64,000 bases of DNA from Anaerovorax odorimutans DSM 5092 (GCF_000426305.1 NZ_KE384519.1:38446-102445); one strand, 5' to 3'; numbered from the stretch's first letter, positions 52,349-61,843 are shown. Translations and numbers: made by a program. Notes: generated by a model from the sequence alone, not told the origin.

Positions 52349-53455
52349 TACTATATAATTAGCAGCCAAAAGCTCATCTTTTAATAGTTTTATAGCAGGT
52401 TTTGTCAAAAATATATTTTTTTCATCTTCTTCTTTCTTCAAACTGTCAGCAATAGTTAAAGTAAGCCATTTCTGATTAAAAGTCGATTTGGCTTTTATGA
52501 TATTATCCATTATTTTTTCAGTAAAAGATTCAGAAGATATATTTTTTGATTGGTTTTTAGTGTAGTTTTCTATATTAGATTTTAATTGCTTATTGAAAAT
52601 AGACTTTAAATAAATTATTTCCATGTTTAAATCAAAGATTTTAGCTGCTAAATCTGCAGCTTTTAATGTTCTTTTATTAAATTCTCCTTTTACAAATGTA
52701 TAATAATAACCATCATAAACACCGTATGATTTTAATGTTTCTAAAGAACCAAGGCGCATAATTTTATTAGAATTTTTAAGGTCAAATATAAGAACATTTC
52801 CTAAATCCCAAGGACTTTGTATTAATTTAATATTTTTTTTACCTTCAAAGTCTTTAGGCCTTTTTTTACCCATAGCATCCAAATCCACAGCAATAATATG
52901 AGTTGCACCTTTATCAACAGCCATTTTTATCGGAAGATTATCAAAATAACCTCCGTCTATATATTTTTTATGATCTATCTCATAGCTTTTAAATGCAGGA
53001 AAACAAGCAGCACTGGCTAAAATGTAATCTATCATTTTTCCATTTTTTATTTGATTCTTCATCATGTAATGTGGAGCCATAGAAGGTAATTCAACAGTTA
53101 CAATACCATAATCAATACTTGATTCTCTGATAGCTTTTTCATCAACATACTTTTTTAAAATTTTTTTTAAACCAGTAGGATCAGCTCCGCCATTTGTTAA
53201 AAATTCTTTAACATAAGCAATAATATCATTTTCTTTTATATTTAAAACCATATCTGTTCTCAATTCTTTCCAAAGCGAAACAGTGAGATCGAAGGCATCT
53301 TGACAAATCATCGCTCCGTTAATAGCACCCACAGATGTTCCTACTACCATATCTATTCGAATTCCCAATTCTCTCAGCGCTTGCCATACTCCTATTTCAT
53401 ATGCGCCTCTTGCGCCGCCTCCACTCAGGACTAATGCTGTTTTTCTTTTTTCCAT
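52331..53455 (-). CDS. Patatin-like phospholipase family protein
   Basis: 374 residues. The patatin domain (about 8-215) has the oxyanion-hole sequence SGGGARGAYEIGV, nucleophile elbow GTSVGAINGA (Ser about 41) and the catalytic aspartate in YIDGGYFDNLP (about 167). Expected to be a Ser/Asp lipid acyl hydrolase. The C-terminal 160 residues are Lys-rich and not assigned. RBS region AGGAGAAC upstream. Divergent from the radical SAM gene at 53668. Confidence 0.9.
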   Translation of the reverse strand: MEKRKTALVLSGGGARGAYEIGVWQALRELGIRIDMVVGTSVGAINGAMICQDAFDLTVSLWKELRTDMVLNIKENDIIAYVKEFLTNGGADPTGLKKILKKYVDEKAIRESSIDYGIVTVELPSMAPHYMMKNQIKNGKMIDYILASAACFPAFKSYEIDHKKYIDGGYFDNLPIKMAVDKGATHIIAVDLDAMGKKRPKDFEGKKNIKLIQSPWDLGNVLIFDLKNSNKIMRLGSLETLKSYGVYDGYYYTFVKGEFNKRTLKAADLAAKIFDLNMEIIYLKSIFNKQLKSNIENYTKNQSKNISSESFTEKIMDNIIKAKSTFNQKWLTLTIADSLKKEEDEKNIFLTKPAIKLLKDELLAANYIVKEELI

Positions 53456-53514
53456 ATTTTTTTTGTTCTCCTATGATTTTTTAGGTAATAATATTTTTAA
53501 AAAGCAGTAATTAA

Positions 53515-53545
53515 AACTATAATCATATATGATATGATTATAGTT
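53515..53545. promoter_or_regulatory. Inverted repeat between divergent genes
   Basis: Perfect 14-bp arms AACTATAATCATAT / ATATGATTATAGTT with a three-base centre. It lies 60 bp from the patatin start and 120 bp from the radical SAM start; operator candidate, with AT-richness as a caveat. Confidence 0.45.
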
Positions 53546-53583
53546 AGTATTTTAATTATATCATAAAAATATTCGGTAAATAC

Positions 53584-53612
53584 TTGAACGTTTGTTTGAA
53601 AGAAAGTATAAT
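53584..53612 (+). promoter_or_regulatory. Sigma-A promoter with LexA-box-like sequence
   Basis: TTGAAC (53584-53589), a 17-bp spacer, TATAAT (53607-53612). Overlapping the -35 is GAAC-GTTT-GTTT (53586-53597), one base from the Gram-positive SOS box form GAAC-N4-GTTC. Confidence 0.55.
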
Positions 53613-53667
53613 AAGAACATAAGTTTACGGAATTATATATATGAAAATATAAATATCAGGAGATAAA

Positions 53668-55089
53668 ATGGATAATGTTTATGAAAAGCTAAAAATTTTA
53701 GCTGACAGTGCAAAATATGATGTATCTTGTTCCACAAGTGGTGTAGACAGAAAGAATACAGGAAAAAGAGGAAATGCAGTTGCAGCAGGTATCTGCCATT
53801 CCTGGTCATCAGATGGAAGATGTGTATCTTTGCTTAAAATATTATTTACAAATAAATGTGTTTATGATTGTCAATATTGTGTAAATAGACGTACAGAAGA
53901 TGTACAAAGGGCTAGTTTTGAACCAGAAGAATTAGCAAAATTAACTATGGAATTTTACAGAAGAAATTATATAGAAGGACTTTTCTTGAGTTCTGCTGTG
54001 GAAATATCTCCTGATTATACTGCAGAAAGAATGTTAAAATGTTTGAAGTTATTGAGATTTGATTATGGATTTTCAGGATATATTCACACTAAAATTATAC
54101 CCGGAGTTTCACAGGAAATTTTACATGAAATAGGACTAATATCTGATAGATTGAGTGTTAATATTGAACTGCCATCTAAGGAGAGTCTTGGTCTTTTAGC
54201 ACCTCAGAAAAAGGTGGATGGAATTTTTTCTCCTATGAAACAAATTACAGAAACTTTAACGGAAAGAGGTTTTCTCCGTGGTCCTGGAACAATGTTTAAT
54301 AATGAAGTTATGGTCAAAGAACAGGGAAGCGTTATTCCTTATAAAAGCAGAAGCAAGAATAAAGAGCTATTTGCACCGGCAGGACAGACAACTCAAATGA
54401 TTATTGGTGCAAGTGCAGAGACTGACAGACAGATTGTAAAAATATCTCAAAGTTTATATCAAAGATTTAAGATGAAGAGAGTATATTTTTCTGCATATAT
54501 TCCCGTATCGGATTCTCCTTTGCTTCCAAATCGTTTTACACAGCCGCCGTTAACTAGGGAACATAGATTATATCAAGCTGATTGGCTACTTAGATTCTAT
54601 GGTTTTACAGCAGATGAAATAGCCGATGAAAAAAATCCTTTTCTGGATCTTGAACTTGATCCTAAAATTTCTTGGGCTCTTAGAAATATAGAAAAATTTC
54701 CGATAGAAATAAATACCGCTTCCTTAGAGGAGCTTCTTAGGATCCCAGGAATTGGAACAATATCGGCAAGACGAATTGTAAGACAAAGAAAATTTGCGGC
54801 CGTAAGATTTGATGACTTAAAAAAGATAGGTGTTGTTACTAAAAGAGCTAAATTTTTTATTACGTGTATTGGCAGATATTATGGAGGACGAGATATAGCA
54901 CCTGATTATATAAAAAAGGAAATCTTATCAGCAGATAATATAAAAATGAATTTACTTCCAGCTGATAAAAATGTACAAATATCAATGTTTGATATAGCTA
55001 ATCCTGCTTTAGAGAGCAAGAATGGCTATTTAATCCAATCTAATTTGGATATAGGAAATAATATAAATAACAATATAACAACCTTTTAA
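53668..55089 (+). CDS. Putative DNA modification/repair radical SAM protein
   Basis: 473 residues. Radical SAM motif CVYDCQYC (about 67-74) after the conserved STSGVDRKNTGKRGN and GICHSWSSDGRC segments, as in the TIGR03916 family (linked to uracil-DNA-glycosylase-like proteins). Near the C terminus a helix-hairpin-helix DNA-binding motif is clear: INTASLEELLRIPGIGTISA. The pair with the next gene is the usual arrangement of this family. Expected to act on DNA, but the reaction is unknown. RBS AGGAG. Confidence 0.88.
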   Translation: MDNVYEKLKILADSAKYDVSCSTSGVDRKNTGKRGNAVAAGICHSWSSDGRCVSLLKILFTNKCVYDCQYCVNRRTEDVQRASFEPEELAKLTMEFYRRNYIEGLFLSSAVEISPDYTAERMLKCLKLLRFDYGFSGYIHTKIIPGVSQEILHEIGLISDRLSVNIELPSKESLGLLAPQKKVDGIFSPMKQITETLTERGFLRGPGTMFNNEVMVKEQGSVIPYKSRSKNKELFAPAGQTTQMIIGASAETDRQIVKISQSLYQRFKMKRVYFSAYIPVSDSPLLPNRFTQPPLTREHRLYQADWLLRFYGFTADEIADEKNPFLDLELDPKISWALRNIEKFPIEINTASLEELLRIPGIGTISARRIVRQRKFAAVRFDDLKKIGVVTKRAKFFITCIGRYYGGRDIAPDYIKKEILSADNIKMNLLPADKNVQISMFDIANPALESKNGYLIQSNLDIGNNINNNITTF

Positions 55090-55108
55090 ATATATGAGGT
55101 ATATAATA

Positions 55109-55858
55109 ATGGATTACTTATATGATGGTACTTTTGAAGGATTTTTAACTTGTGTATATTATCATTATTATAATGAAAGAGCCGCAGGTATATTTACAAA
55201 AGATAAATATCAAATGACTTTATTGGGAGATTATAAGGAAATAAAAACAGAAGAAGATAAAGCAGTAAAAGTATATAATGCAATTAAACAAAAAATATCT
55301 AATTATGATTTGAAGAGGATCTATAAAGTTTTTCTTTCAACAGTGGAAAACAAAGAAAATAAAATGTTAGAGTATATAGTATTAGGATTTAAGCTTGGCC
55401 CGAAAGTAAGCTCTCTGCATGGAAATGCCACTGTATTTGCAGTTCAGGATGCAGAAAAGAAAGTAGGTTTTGAAGTTCATAGGCTTACTGGTTTACTGCG
55501 TTTTTCAGTAATGGTTTCTCAATCAGGGCAGGAAATTTTATATTGTGAAGTTGAGCCTGACCATGATGTTTTAGAACTATTATCATCTCATTTTACAGAT
55601 AGGTTTAAACACGATCCTTTTATTATTCATGATAAAAGAAGAAACAAAGCGCTAATAGCTAATGAAGGGAAATGGTATATTTCTGATTTTTCACAGGATG
55701 ATGTGCTGGACTATTCATTAGAAGAACGTGAATACAGAGAATTATGGAGTAAATATTTTGAAACCATCGCTATAAAAGAACGTATTAATCCAAAATGCCA
55801 AAAGAGGTGTATGCCGGTAAGGTATTGGAAAAATCTCACAGAGTTTTTATATAATTAA
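55109..55858 (+). CDS. TIGR03915/DUF4130-family DNA metabolism protein
   Basis: 249 residues from the ATG at 55109; an earlier in-frame ATG at 55094 overlaps the GAGGT RBS that serves this start. Family features: N-terminal YDGTFEGFLTCVYYHY, central KLGPKVSSLHGNATVFAV, and C-terminal NPKCQKRCMPVRYWKNLTEF. It is the constant partner of the TIGR03916 radical SAM protein and is thought to act with it in DNA repair or modification. Twenty bases after its partner, so one operon. Confidence 0.87.
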   Translation: MDYLYDGTFEGFLTCVYYHYYNERAAGIFTKDKYQMTLLGDYKEIKTEEDKAVKVYNAIKQKISNYDLKRIYKVFLSTVENKENKMLEYIVLGFKLGPKVSSLHGNATVFAVQDAEKKVGFEVHRLTGLLRFSVMVSQSGQEILYCEVEPDHDVLELLSSHFTDRFKHDPFIIHDKRRNKALIANEGKWYISDFSQDDVLDYSLEEREYRELWSKYFETIAIKERINPKCQKRCMPVRYWKNLTEFLYN

Positions 55859-55929
55859 CCTTAGATCACTTGACATTAGTTATAAACAAATGAAATAATA
55901 ATTGGAGAAGAATACGAGGAGTGAGTACC

Positions 55930-56685
55930 ATGAATAAAGAATTAAAACAGATAATAGATAAAAGTAGTAATATGGTTTTTTTTGGTGGAGCAGGTGTTTC
56001 TACGGAAAGCGGTATCCCTGATTTCAGATCTGAAAATGGACTTTACAATGCACAGCGAAAATATGGACATTCTCCTGAAGAAATGTTGAGCCATTCATTT
56101 TTTGTGAGAAATAATGAAGAATTTTTTGATTATTATAAGAATAATCTTATTTATCCTGAGATTAAACCCAATAAAGCACACCTTGCATTGGCAAAGCTTG
56201 AAGAAATGGGTAAATTGAAAGCAGTTATTACTCAAAATATAGATGGCTTGCATCAACTGGCAGGAAGTAAAAACGTATATGAGCTTCATGGTTCAGTTTT
56301 ACGAAATTATTGTATAGATTGTGGAAAGTTCTATGATCTTGAATATATTATGAATACCAATAACTGTTTAGATAAAAAAGGAATTAAATCATTGGTTCCT
56401 GTTTGTAATAAATGTGGAGGTATTGTAAAACCCGATGTAGTCTTATATGAGGAAGCATTAGATCAACAAGTAATAGAAGGAGCAGTAAAAGCTATCGAAG
56501 AAGCAGATACCCTTATTGTTGGAGGAACTTCTTTGGTTGTTTATCCTGCTGCAGGACTTATAACTTATTTTAGAGGTAGCAATCTCATATTGATTAATAG
56601 AGACCAAACAACTTTTGATAAAAGAGCGGATTTAGTAATACGTGAACCTATAGGAGAAGTCTTAGGGGATATATTGTCAATATAG
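55930..56685 (+). CDS. Sir2-family NAD-dependent protein deacylase
   Basis: 251 residues. The ATG at 55930 is preferred over the GTG at 55921 because the GAGGAG RBS is spaced for it. Motifs: FGGAGVSTESGIPDFRSENG (NAD binding), TQNIDGLHQLAG, catalytic HGS, zinc pairs CIDCG and CNKCGG, GGTSLVVYPAAGL and NRDQTTFD. Removes acetyl or other acyl groups from lysines in the cytoplasm, consuming NAD. Independent of the preceding operon by about 70 bp. Confidence 0.94.
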   Translation: MNKELKQIIDKSSNMVFFGGAGVSTESGIPDFRSENGLYNAQRKYGHSPEEMLSHSFFVRNNEEFFDYYKNNLIYPEIKPNKAHLALAKLEEMGKLKAVITQNIDGLHQLAGSKNVYELHGSVLRNYCIDCGKFYDLEYIMNTNNCLDKKGIKSLVPVCNKCGGIVKPDVVLYEEALDQQVIEGAVKAIEEADTLIVGGTSLVVYPAAGLITYFRGSNLILINRDQTTFDKRADLVIREPIGEVLGDILSI

Positions 56686-56701
56686 GTTTGAAGATGAGAA
56701 C

Positions 56702-56722
56702 GCCTTGGAATTATTCCAAGGC
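56702..56722. terminator. Bidirectional terminator between sirtuin and P-II-like genes
   Basis: Perfect 9-bp arms GCCTTGGAA / TTCCAAGGC; it includes the end of the minus-strand P-II-like gene. Confidence 0.65.
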
Positions 56723-57070
56723 ATCTTCATCAATTTCATCTAAATCGTTAAAATTATGAATAACTCCCGCAACATCACTTACAGGCAGTGAAAATGAAAG
56801 ACCTTTTCCTTCTGTACTCAAACCGGCTGCTTCAATAATAGAATGTATAATTGTTTTTGTAGAAGAATGTTTTACCAGATTTAATATAATTTCCTTTTCC
56901 GGTTGTATTGATATGGAAAAAAATTTTTCTAATTCATGAATACCGGTACCCCTGGCATAAAAAACAGTACTTCCTTGTGCTCCTGCTTTTCTGGCAGCTT
57001 CAACAACTTGATCAGCAAAGCCACGATTTACAACGGTTATAATTAAATCATATTCTCTATCTGTATTCAT
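56711..57070 (-). CDS. P-II-like regulator (second of pair)
   Basis: 119 residues with the ferredoxin-like P-II fold pattern: YDLIITVVNRGFADQVVEAARKAGAQGSTVFYARGTG (in parts LIITVVNRGFADQVVEAA, GAQGSTVFYARGTG), then EKEIILNLVKHSSTKTIIHSI and GKGLSFSLPVSDV. The T-loop is short and lacks the uridylylated tyrosine of GlnB, so it is a P-II-like rather than a nitrogen P-II. Downstream in an operon with a second P-II-like gene and a DUF1538 permease. RBS AAAGGAGC. Confidence 0.82.
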   Translation of the reverse strand: MNTDREYDLIITVVNRGFADQVVEAARKAGAQGSTVFYARGTGIHELEKFFSISIQPEKEIILNLVKHSSTKTIIHSIIEAAGLSTEGKGLSFSLPVSDVAGVIHNFNDLDEIDEDALE

Positions 57071-57074
57071 TTTC

Positions 57075-57440
57075 TTAGCTCCTTTCTTGAAATTGTAGTC
57101 CCGATATATATTTTAGTGCCAAAGGGCCGCTCACTCCGCATATGGGAATAGCAAATACTATACCGTTACCCGGTCTATCTAAGTCAAAATAATATCGCGT
57201 TTTATTAATGGTTTCTGAGACTCTGTCTTCTGTTATAATACTTAAAATAATATCTTTTTCATAGTCAGTAAGACCTAAATAATGCATAACTTCAGGACCT
57301 GCAGTACCATAACCTGGAGAAACCATATTAAACGTAATACCATTTTTTCGATAAAATTTTATAACCCGATCACCCGAACCTCTCTCAACTATTGTAATAA
57401 GTAATTTTATTCTTTTTATATTATCTGTCTTTTCACTCAT
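57075..57440 (-). CDS. P-II-like regulator (first of pair)
   Basis: 121 residues. KLLITIVERGSGDRVIKFYR, TFNMVSPGYGTAGPEVM, EKDIILSIITEDRVSETI and GIVFAIPICGVSG match the P-II-like fold; the GYGTAG segment takes the place of the T-loop. Its start overlaps the stop of the DUF1538 gene (ATGA), so it is translationally coupled to the membrane protein it likely regulates. Confidence 0.82.
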   Translation of the reverse strand: MSEKTDNIKRIKLLITIVERGSGDRVIKFYRKNGITFNMVSPGYGTAGPEVMHYLGLTDYEKDIILSIITEDRVSETINKTRYYFDLDRPGNGIVFAIPICGVSGPLALKYISGLQFQERS

Positions 57441-59152
57441 TTCTTACTTTCTCCTTCTTGTTCCTGATCCTGTTTTTCAAAATCAATAAAACTGTTATCA
57501 GCAGCAATTTCTTCAGCAAGCATTTCTTCTTTAAGTTCCTCTGCCCAGTCATAGTTTTCTACAAATTCCGTATCTTCTATCCAATCATAAGTATCTACAA
57601 CATCACTACTTACGTTTGTTTTTGACCATTCGAATTCAGACTTATCCAAAATACTATCGGTTAATTCCTCGATAGCATACAGTTCTTCTTTTTCAGTATG
57701 AGAGATTTTAATTTTATATACAAGCCCCATAACTTGTATTGTAATGAGAGGTGTCATTGCAACCATGGCAACAATGCCAAAGGCATCTAAGAGCATATTA
57801 CCTCCCAAAGCAAGACATGCACCCATAGCAAAAGGAAGTATAAAAGTTGCTGTCATAGGTCCGGATGTAACACCACCAGAGTCAAAAGCAATAGCGGTAA
57901 ATATTTTAGGTGAAAAGAATGTTAATATAAGTGCAATAGTATATCCAGGAAGAAGAAAATACAAGATACTAATTTCAAAAATTATACGAATCATTGCTAA
58001 TCCAAGTGATAGTGCAACACCGATGGATAGACTCCAGAGCATTGCTTTTTTAGATATAGCACCTCCTGTTAAATATTCTACCTGATCATTTAAAACATGT
58101 ACAGCAGGTTCTGCGGAAACTACAAAGTAGCCCATAATCATACCTAAAGGAATCAAAATCCAGGAATATGAAAGACCACCGATGGAATGACCAATAAAAT
58201 ATCCTGCAGGCAAAAATCCTATATTTACACCAGTAAGAAATAGTACTAATCCTATATATGTATAAAAAAGACCAATTGAAATTTTTATCATTTGAACTTT
58301 TGGGAGTTTTAAAGCAAAGATTTGAAAAATAACAAAGAATATAATAATAGGTAAAAGTGCAATAATAATATCTAAAGAATACTTGGGTAAAGCTTCTTTC
58401 ATAAGCTGAAAGATATCATGCATATTTTTCACATCTGTAGTAGTTAATATTTCATGACCGTTTGTAGCTGTTTGATTAAGAAATAGTCGTAATAGCATTA
58501 TTGCGAAAAGGGGACCAATAGAGCAAAGAGCTACTAAACCAAAACTGTCATCATGAGAACTATTACCTCCTTTGACAGAAGATAATCCTACTCCTAGAGA
58601 TAGAATAAAAGGAACAGTTATGGGACCTGTTGTGACCCCGCCCGAATCAAAAGCGACAGCTAGATAATCCTTTGGAATAAAAACAGATAATATAAATACT
58701 CCCGTATAAAGTCCTATTAAAATATAAGCTAATTTCCATTGGAATATAATGCGTAGTAATGCTACTACTAAAAAAATACCAACACCAACAGCAACTGTTA
58801 AAACAATAATTATGTTTGGCACGGAAGGAATTTGATTAGCGAGAACTTGTAAATCAGGTTCTGCCATAGTAATGATAATTCCCATAATTAAACTGCCTAT
58901 AATTAACAAACTTATTTTTTTAGACTTTGTTAATTGCGCACCAATTTGTTCACCTATAGGCATCATTGCAATATCAGCACCTAATGTAAATAATCCCATG
59001 CCTAAAATAAGAAGTAATGTTCCAATTAAAAATAAAATACGTATACTAAAAGGCATTGGCGAAATTGTAAAATTAAGCATTAAAACAATTGTGGTAATAG
59101 GCAATACGGATGAAAGAGATTCTTTTGTTTTCAGAAATAATTTTTTGTTCAT
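57437..59152 (-). CDS. DUF1538 membrane protein, two-fold internal repeat
   Basis: 571 residues with about twelve membrane helices arranged as two homologous halves: GIIITMAEPDLQVLANQIP and GYFVVSAEPAVHVLNDQVE; AFDSGGVTTGPITVPFIL and AFDSGGVTSGPMTATFIL. The inverted or direct repetition and the conserved charged helix segments suggest a transporter. The last 90 residues are acidic and cytosolic. Coupled to two P-II-like genes, which may gate it by nucleotide or metabolite binding. Substrate unknown. RBS GAGGA. Confidence 0.87.
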   Translation of the reverse strand: MNKKLFLKTKESLSSVLPITTIVLMLNFTISPMPFSIRILFLIGTLLLILGMGLFTLGADIAMMPIGEQIGAQLTKSKKISLLIIGSLIMGIIITMAEPDLQVLANQIPSVPNIIIVLTVAVGVGIFLVVALLRIIFQWKLAYILIGLYTGVFILSVFIPKDYLAVAFDSGGVTTGPITVPFILSLGVGLSSVKGGNSSHDDSFGLVALCSIGPLFAIMLLRLFLNQTATNGHEILTTTDVKNMHDIFQLMKEALPKYSLDIIIALLPIIIFFVIFQIFALKLPKVQMIKISIGLFYTYIGLVLFLTGVNIGFLPAGYFIGHSIGGLSYSWILIPLGMIMGYFVVSAEPAVHVLNDQVEYLTGGAISKKAMLWSLSIGVALSLGLAMIRIIFEISILYFLLPGYTIALILTFFSPKIFTAIAFDSGGVTSGPMTATFILPFAMGACLALGGNMLLDAFGIVAMVAMTPLITIQVMGLVYKIKISHTEKEELYAIEELTDSILDKSEFEWSKTNVSSDVVDTYDWIEDTEFVENYDWAEELKEEMLAEEIAADNSFIDFEKQDQEQEGESKK

Positions 59153-59489
59153 ATGCTATCCTCAAATTATATTAAATCTACTGAAAAAAAACGGCTTATA
59201 AGATTATAATTGGGGAAACTTGTATATTATTAGAATTGTTTTGAAATGTTTGCTATATTAATAATTATAATATAAGTTAAGAGTTAATTGAATAATTTTT
59301 TTTAAAAATTTAGAATATATACTGAAAAATATATTCGAAGCTATAAATTTCAAGAAGCTATTTTTGAATTTATTTTGTATAAATTTACAGATTAAATTAT
59401 AAAAATGGAAAAGCTAGTAAAAAGTTACGTACTATTTATAATGCTGATTTTGTGATATACTATTTAAGAATGAAAAAATGGAGGGGATT
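59153..59489. other. Divergent intergenic region before surE
   Basis: AT-rich. An extended -10 (TGATATACT, 59453-59461) lies 28 bp before the surE start and is the best promoter candidate. A short inverted repeat GAATATAT/ATATATTC occurs at 59313-59336. Nothing else was recognised. Confidence 0.45.
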
Positions 59490-60254
59490 ATGAATATATT
59501 AATAGCAAATGATGATGGAATAAAGGCAGAAGGAATAAAAGCATTAGTAAAGGCTCTCTCTTCAGTAGCCGATATTTATGTATGTGCACCACATACTCAA
59601 AGAAGTGCTTGTGGACATGGTATTACAATAGGAGCTCCGATTTTCATTACGGAAGTTTCTTTTCCCAATGCGACTATGGCATTGGAGATATCAGGAACTC
59701 CTGCAGATTGTGTAAAGTTAGGGTTAAAAGTGTTATCACAAAAGGGAATTGAAATAGATATGGTATATTCTGGGATTAATCATGGGGGAAATTTGGGGAC
59801 AGATACTCTCTACTCCGGAACTGTTTCTGCTGCCATAGAAGGATGCATATGCGGACTACCCTCAGTGGCAGTATCTGTGAATGATCATAATCCTAATTAT
59901 TTTGATACCGCTTGTGATTTGGCTGTTAAAGTTTGTAAAACAGCTTTTGAAAAGATGAATTCTAATACGGTTTTAAATATTAATGTACCCAATTTACCTA
60001 ATTCAGAAATTAAAGGAGTCAAAATTACTAAGCTGGGTGCCAGGGAATATGATGAATGGTTTAAACCTAAAAAAGACGAAGAGGGTAATGTAACTTACTG
60101 GTATTCTGGAATTCCTGTGATATATGAAGGTTTACCTGATGATCTTGATGTTATCGCAATTCAGGATAATTATGCTTCTATAACGCCATTACATTATGAT
60201 TTAACCAGTTATGAATTAGTTGATGAAGTAAAAAAATGGGGGATTCTTGAATAG
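59490..60254 (+). CDS. surE: 5'/3'-nucleotidase SurE
   Basis: 254 residues from the ATG at 59490, 3 nt after GGAGGGG plus ATT; an in-frame ATG at 59478 precedes that RBS. Motifs: LIANDDGIKAEGIKALV (metal-binding DD), SACGHGIT, SGTPADCVKLGL and SGINHGGNLGTDTLYSGTVS. Metal-dependent phosphatase that hydrolyses nucleoside 5'- and 3'-monophosphates in the cytoplasm. First of three colinear genes. Confidence 0.94.
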   Translation: MNILIANDDGIKAEGIKALVKALSSVADIYVCAPHTQRSACGHGITIGAPIFITEVSFPNATMALEISGTPADCVKLGLKVLSQKGIEIDMVYSGINHGGNLGTDTLYSGTVSAAIEGCICGLPSVAVSVNDHNPNYFDTACDLAVKVCKTAFEKMNSNTVLNINVPNLPNSEIKGVKITKLGAREYDEWFKPKKDEEGNVTYWYSGIPVIYEGLPDDLDVIAIQDNYASITPLHYDLTSYELVDEVKKWGILE

Positions 60255-60292
60255 AATTAAGGCAATACTATTTAATTGTAGGGGAGAAAGAT

Positions 60293-60874
60293 ATGAAAAC
60301 ATTAAAGATAAAAAAAGAAGATGCAGTATTTGTTGGTATTGATTTTCAGGATAGGATTATGCCTGCCATGAAAAATAATGAAGAACTTGAAGAAACAGTT
60401 ATAAAACTGATTAAGGGCTGCCGTATTATGGGTATTCCGATTATAATGACACAGCAATATACAAAAGGTCTTGGAGATACAAAAGAGAAAATTATAGAAG
60501 CACTTACTGAGCCTATTGAGGAAAATTCAGAAAGACTTGAGTTTTTACCAATAGAAAAAACAAACTTCAGTGCAATGGGAGAGCCGGCTTTTGTTGAAGC
60601 TCTTGAAAAATTAAAAAGAAAAACTGTTATTATAGGAGGAATTGAAGCTCATGTGTGCGTGCAGCAGACGGTACTAGATTTAATTGAAAGTGGTTATTCC
60701 GTATTCTTGGTAAACGATTGTATATCATCAAGGAGCAATAATGATAAAAAATATGCACAACGAAGAATGGGAGAATCAGGTGCTATGGGAACTACTTATG
60801 AATCTGTATTATTTGAGCTTTGCCAAGGAGCTAAAGAACCTGGATTTAAACAGATATCAAAAATTGTTAAATAA
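60293..60874 (+). CDS. Isochorismatase-like cysteine hydrolase
   Basis: 193 residues. The catalytic triad of the family is visible: Asp in GIDFQDRIMPAM, Lys in PIEKTNFSAM and Cys in GIEAHVCVQQTVLDL, with the cis-peptide region before it. Members hydrolyse isochorismate, nicotinamide or small amides; the true substrate is not predictable. RBS AGGGGAG. Confidence 0.88.
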   Translation: MKTLKIKKEDAVFVGIDFQDRIMPAMKNNEELEETVIKLIKGCRIMGIPIIMTQQYTKGLGDTKEKIIEALTEPIEENSERLEFLPIEKTNFSAMGEPAFVEALEKLKRKTVIIGGIEAHVCVQQTVLDLIESGYSVFLVNDCISSRSNNDKKYAQRRMGESGAMGTTYESVLFELCQGAKEPGFKQISKIVK

Positions 60875-60910
60875 GTAATAATAAAAATAATAGGAAAGGT
60901 AAAAATATAA

Positions 60911-61843
60911 GTGCTGATATTTGATAATGAAATAACTATAGAATCAAAATCTTTTTTAGAGGAATATTTGGGTAGCTTTGAATATAAAACTTCAGGACTT
61001 TCTTTTAGCTCTCTTTATATGTGGCGTGAGATTAATCAGATCAGTTATAAACTTATTGGTGATTATCTTTGTTTATCAGCCAGTAATAACTTAGAAGAAG
61101 GAGTAGAACAATATTTCTTGTTCCCACCTCTTACAAAGACCGGTTTTTATGAACCGGACAAGCTGGCAGTTACTATCCTAGAAGCAAAAAAAATATTTGA
61201 AGAAAAAGGCCAGAAGTTTACTATTATGTTAGTTCCGTTTCACATGATTGAACTATTTGAGAAAGCATTTCCCAATCAATTAAATCTTATTGCTGACAGA
61301 CCTAATTTTGATTATGTGTACAGAACGCAAGATTTAATTGAGCTGAAAGGAAGAGAATATCATAGCAAAAGAAATCATTTAAACTACTTTTTAAATCATT
61401 ATAAGTATGAATATGTTAAACTGACATCTAAAATGGCAAAAGAAGCTATGCAGTTTATCAGAGAGTTTAATATTAGGAAGAATCTTCAAGATAATCATGA
61501 AAGAGAGCTTCTTGAAATGGAAGAGCATGCAATGAAAGATGTTTTTGAAAATATCGAAACGTTAGGCTATTTAGCAGGAGCGATATTGATAGATAATAAA
61601 ATTGAAGCACTCAGCATTGGTGGATATCTTGGGAAAAAGACTGTTACTGTTCATGTAGAAAAGGCAAATACTGAATATAGGGGACTTTATCAAGCAATAA
61701 ACAATGAATTTTGTAAAAATGTTGCGTCTCATGTAAAATTGATAAATCGTGAAGAGGACATGGGTATAAAAGGGTTAAGAAAAGCAAAATTATCGTATAA
61801 GCCTGTAAAATTAATAGAAAAATATATTGTTGATTTTTCTTGA
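60911..61843 (+). CDS. DUF2156 (GNAT-like) protein
   Basis: 310 residues, starting at GTG 60911 with AGGAAAGG about 13 nt upstream. The pattern is that of the DUF2156 family, related to the C-terminal domain of phosphatidylglycerol lysyltransferase (MprF): FSSLYMWREINQISYKL, DFDYVYRTQDLIEL-type segment (here NFDYVYRTQDLIELKG), YHSKRNHLNYFLNHY, GYLAGAILIDNKIEALSIGG and EDMGIKGLRKAKLSYKP at the end. No membrane helices. Function of the soluble form is unknown; an acyl- or aminoacyl-transfer role is assumed from the fold. Confidence 0.85.
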   Translation: MLIFDNEITIESKSFLEEYLGSFEYKTSGLSFSSLYMWREINQISYKLIGDYLCLSASNNLEEGVEQYFLFPPLTKTGFYEPDKLAVTILEAKKIFEEKGQKFTIMLVPFHMIELFEKAFPNQLNLIADRPNFDYVYRTQDLIELKGREYHSKRNHLNYFLNHYKYEYVKLTSKMAKEAMQFIREFNIRKNLQDNHERELLEMEEHAMKDVFENIETLGYLAGAILIDNKIEALSIGGYLGKKTVTVHVEKANTEYRGLYQAINNEFCKNVASHVKLINREEDMGIKGLRKAKLSYKPVKLIEKYIVDFS

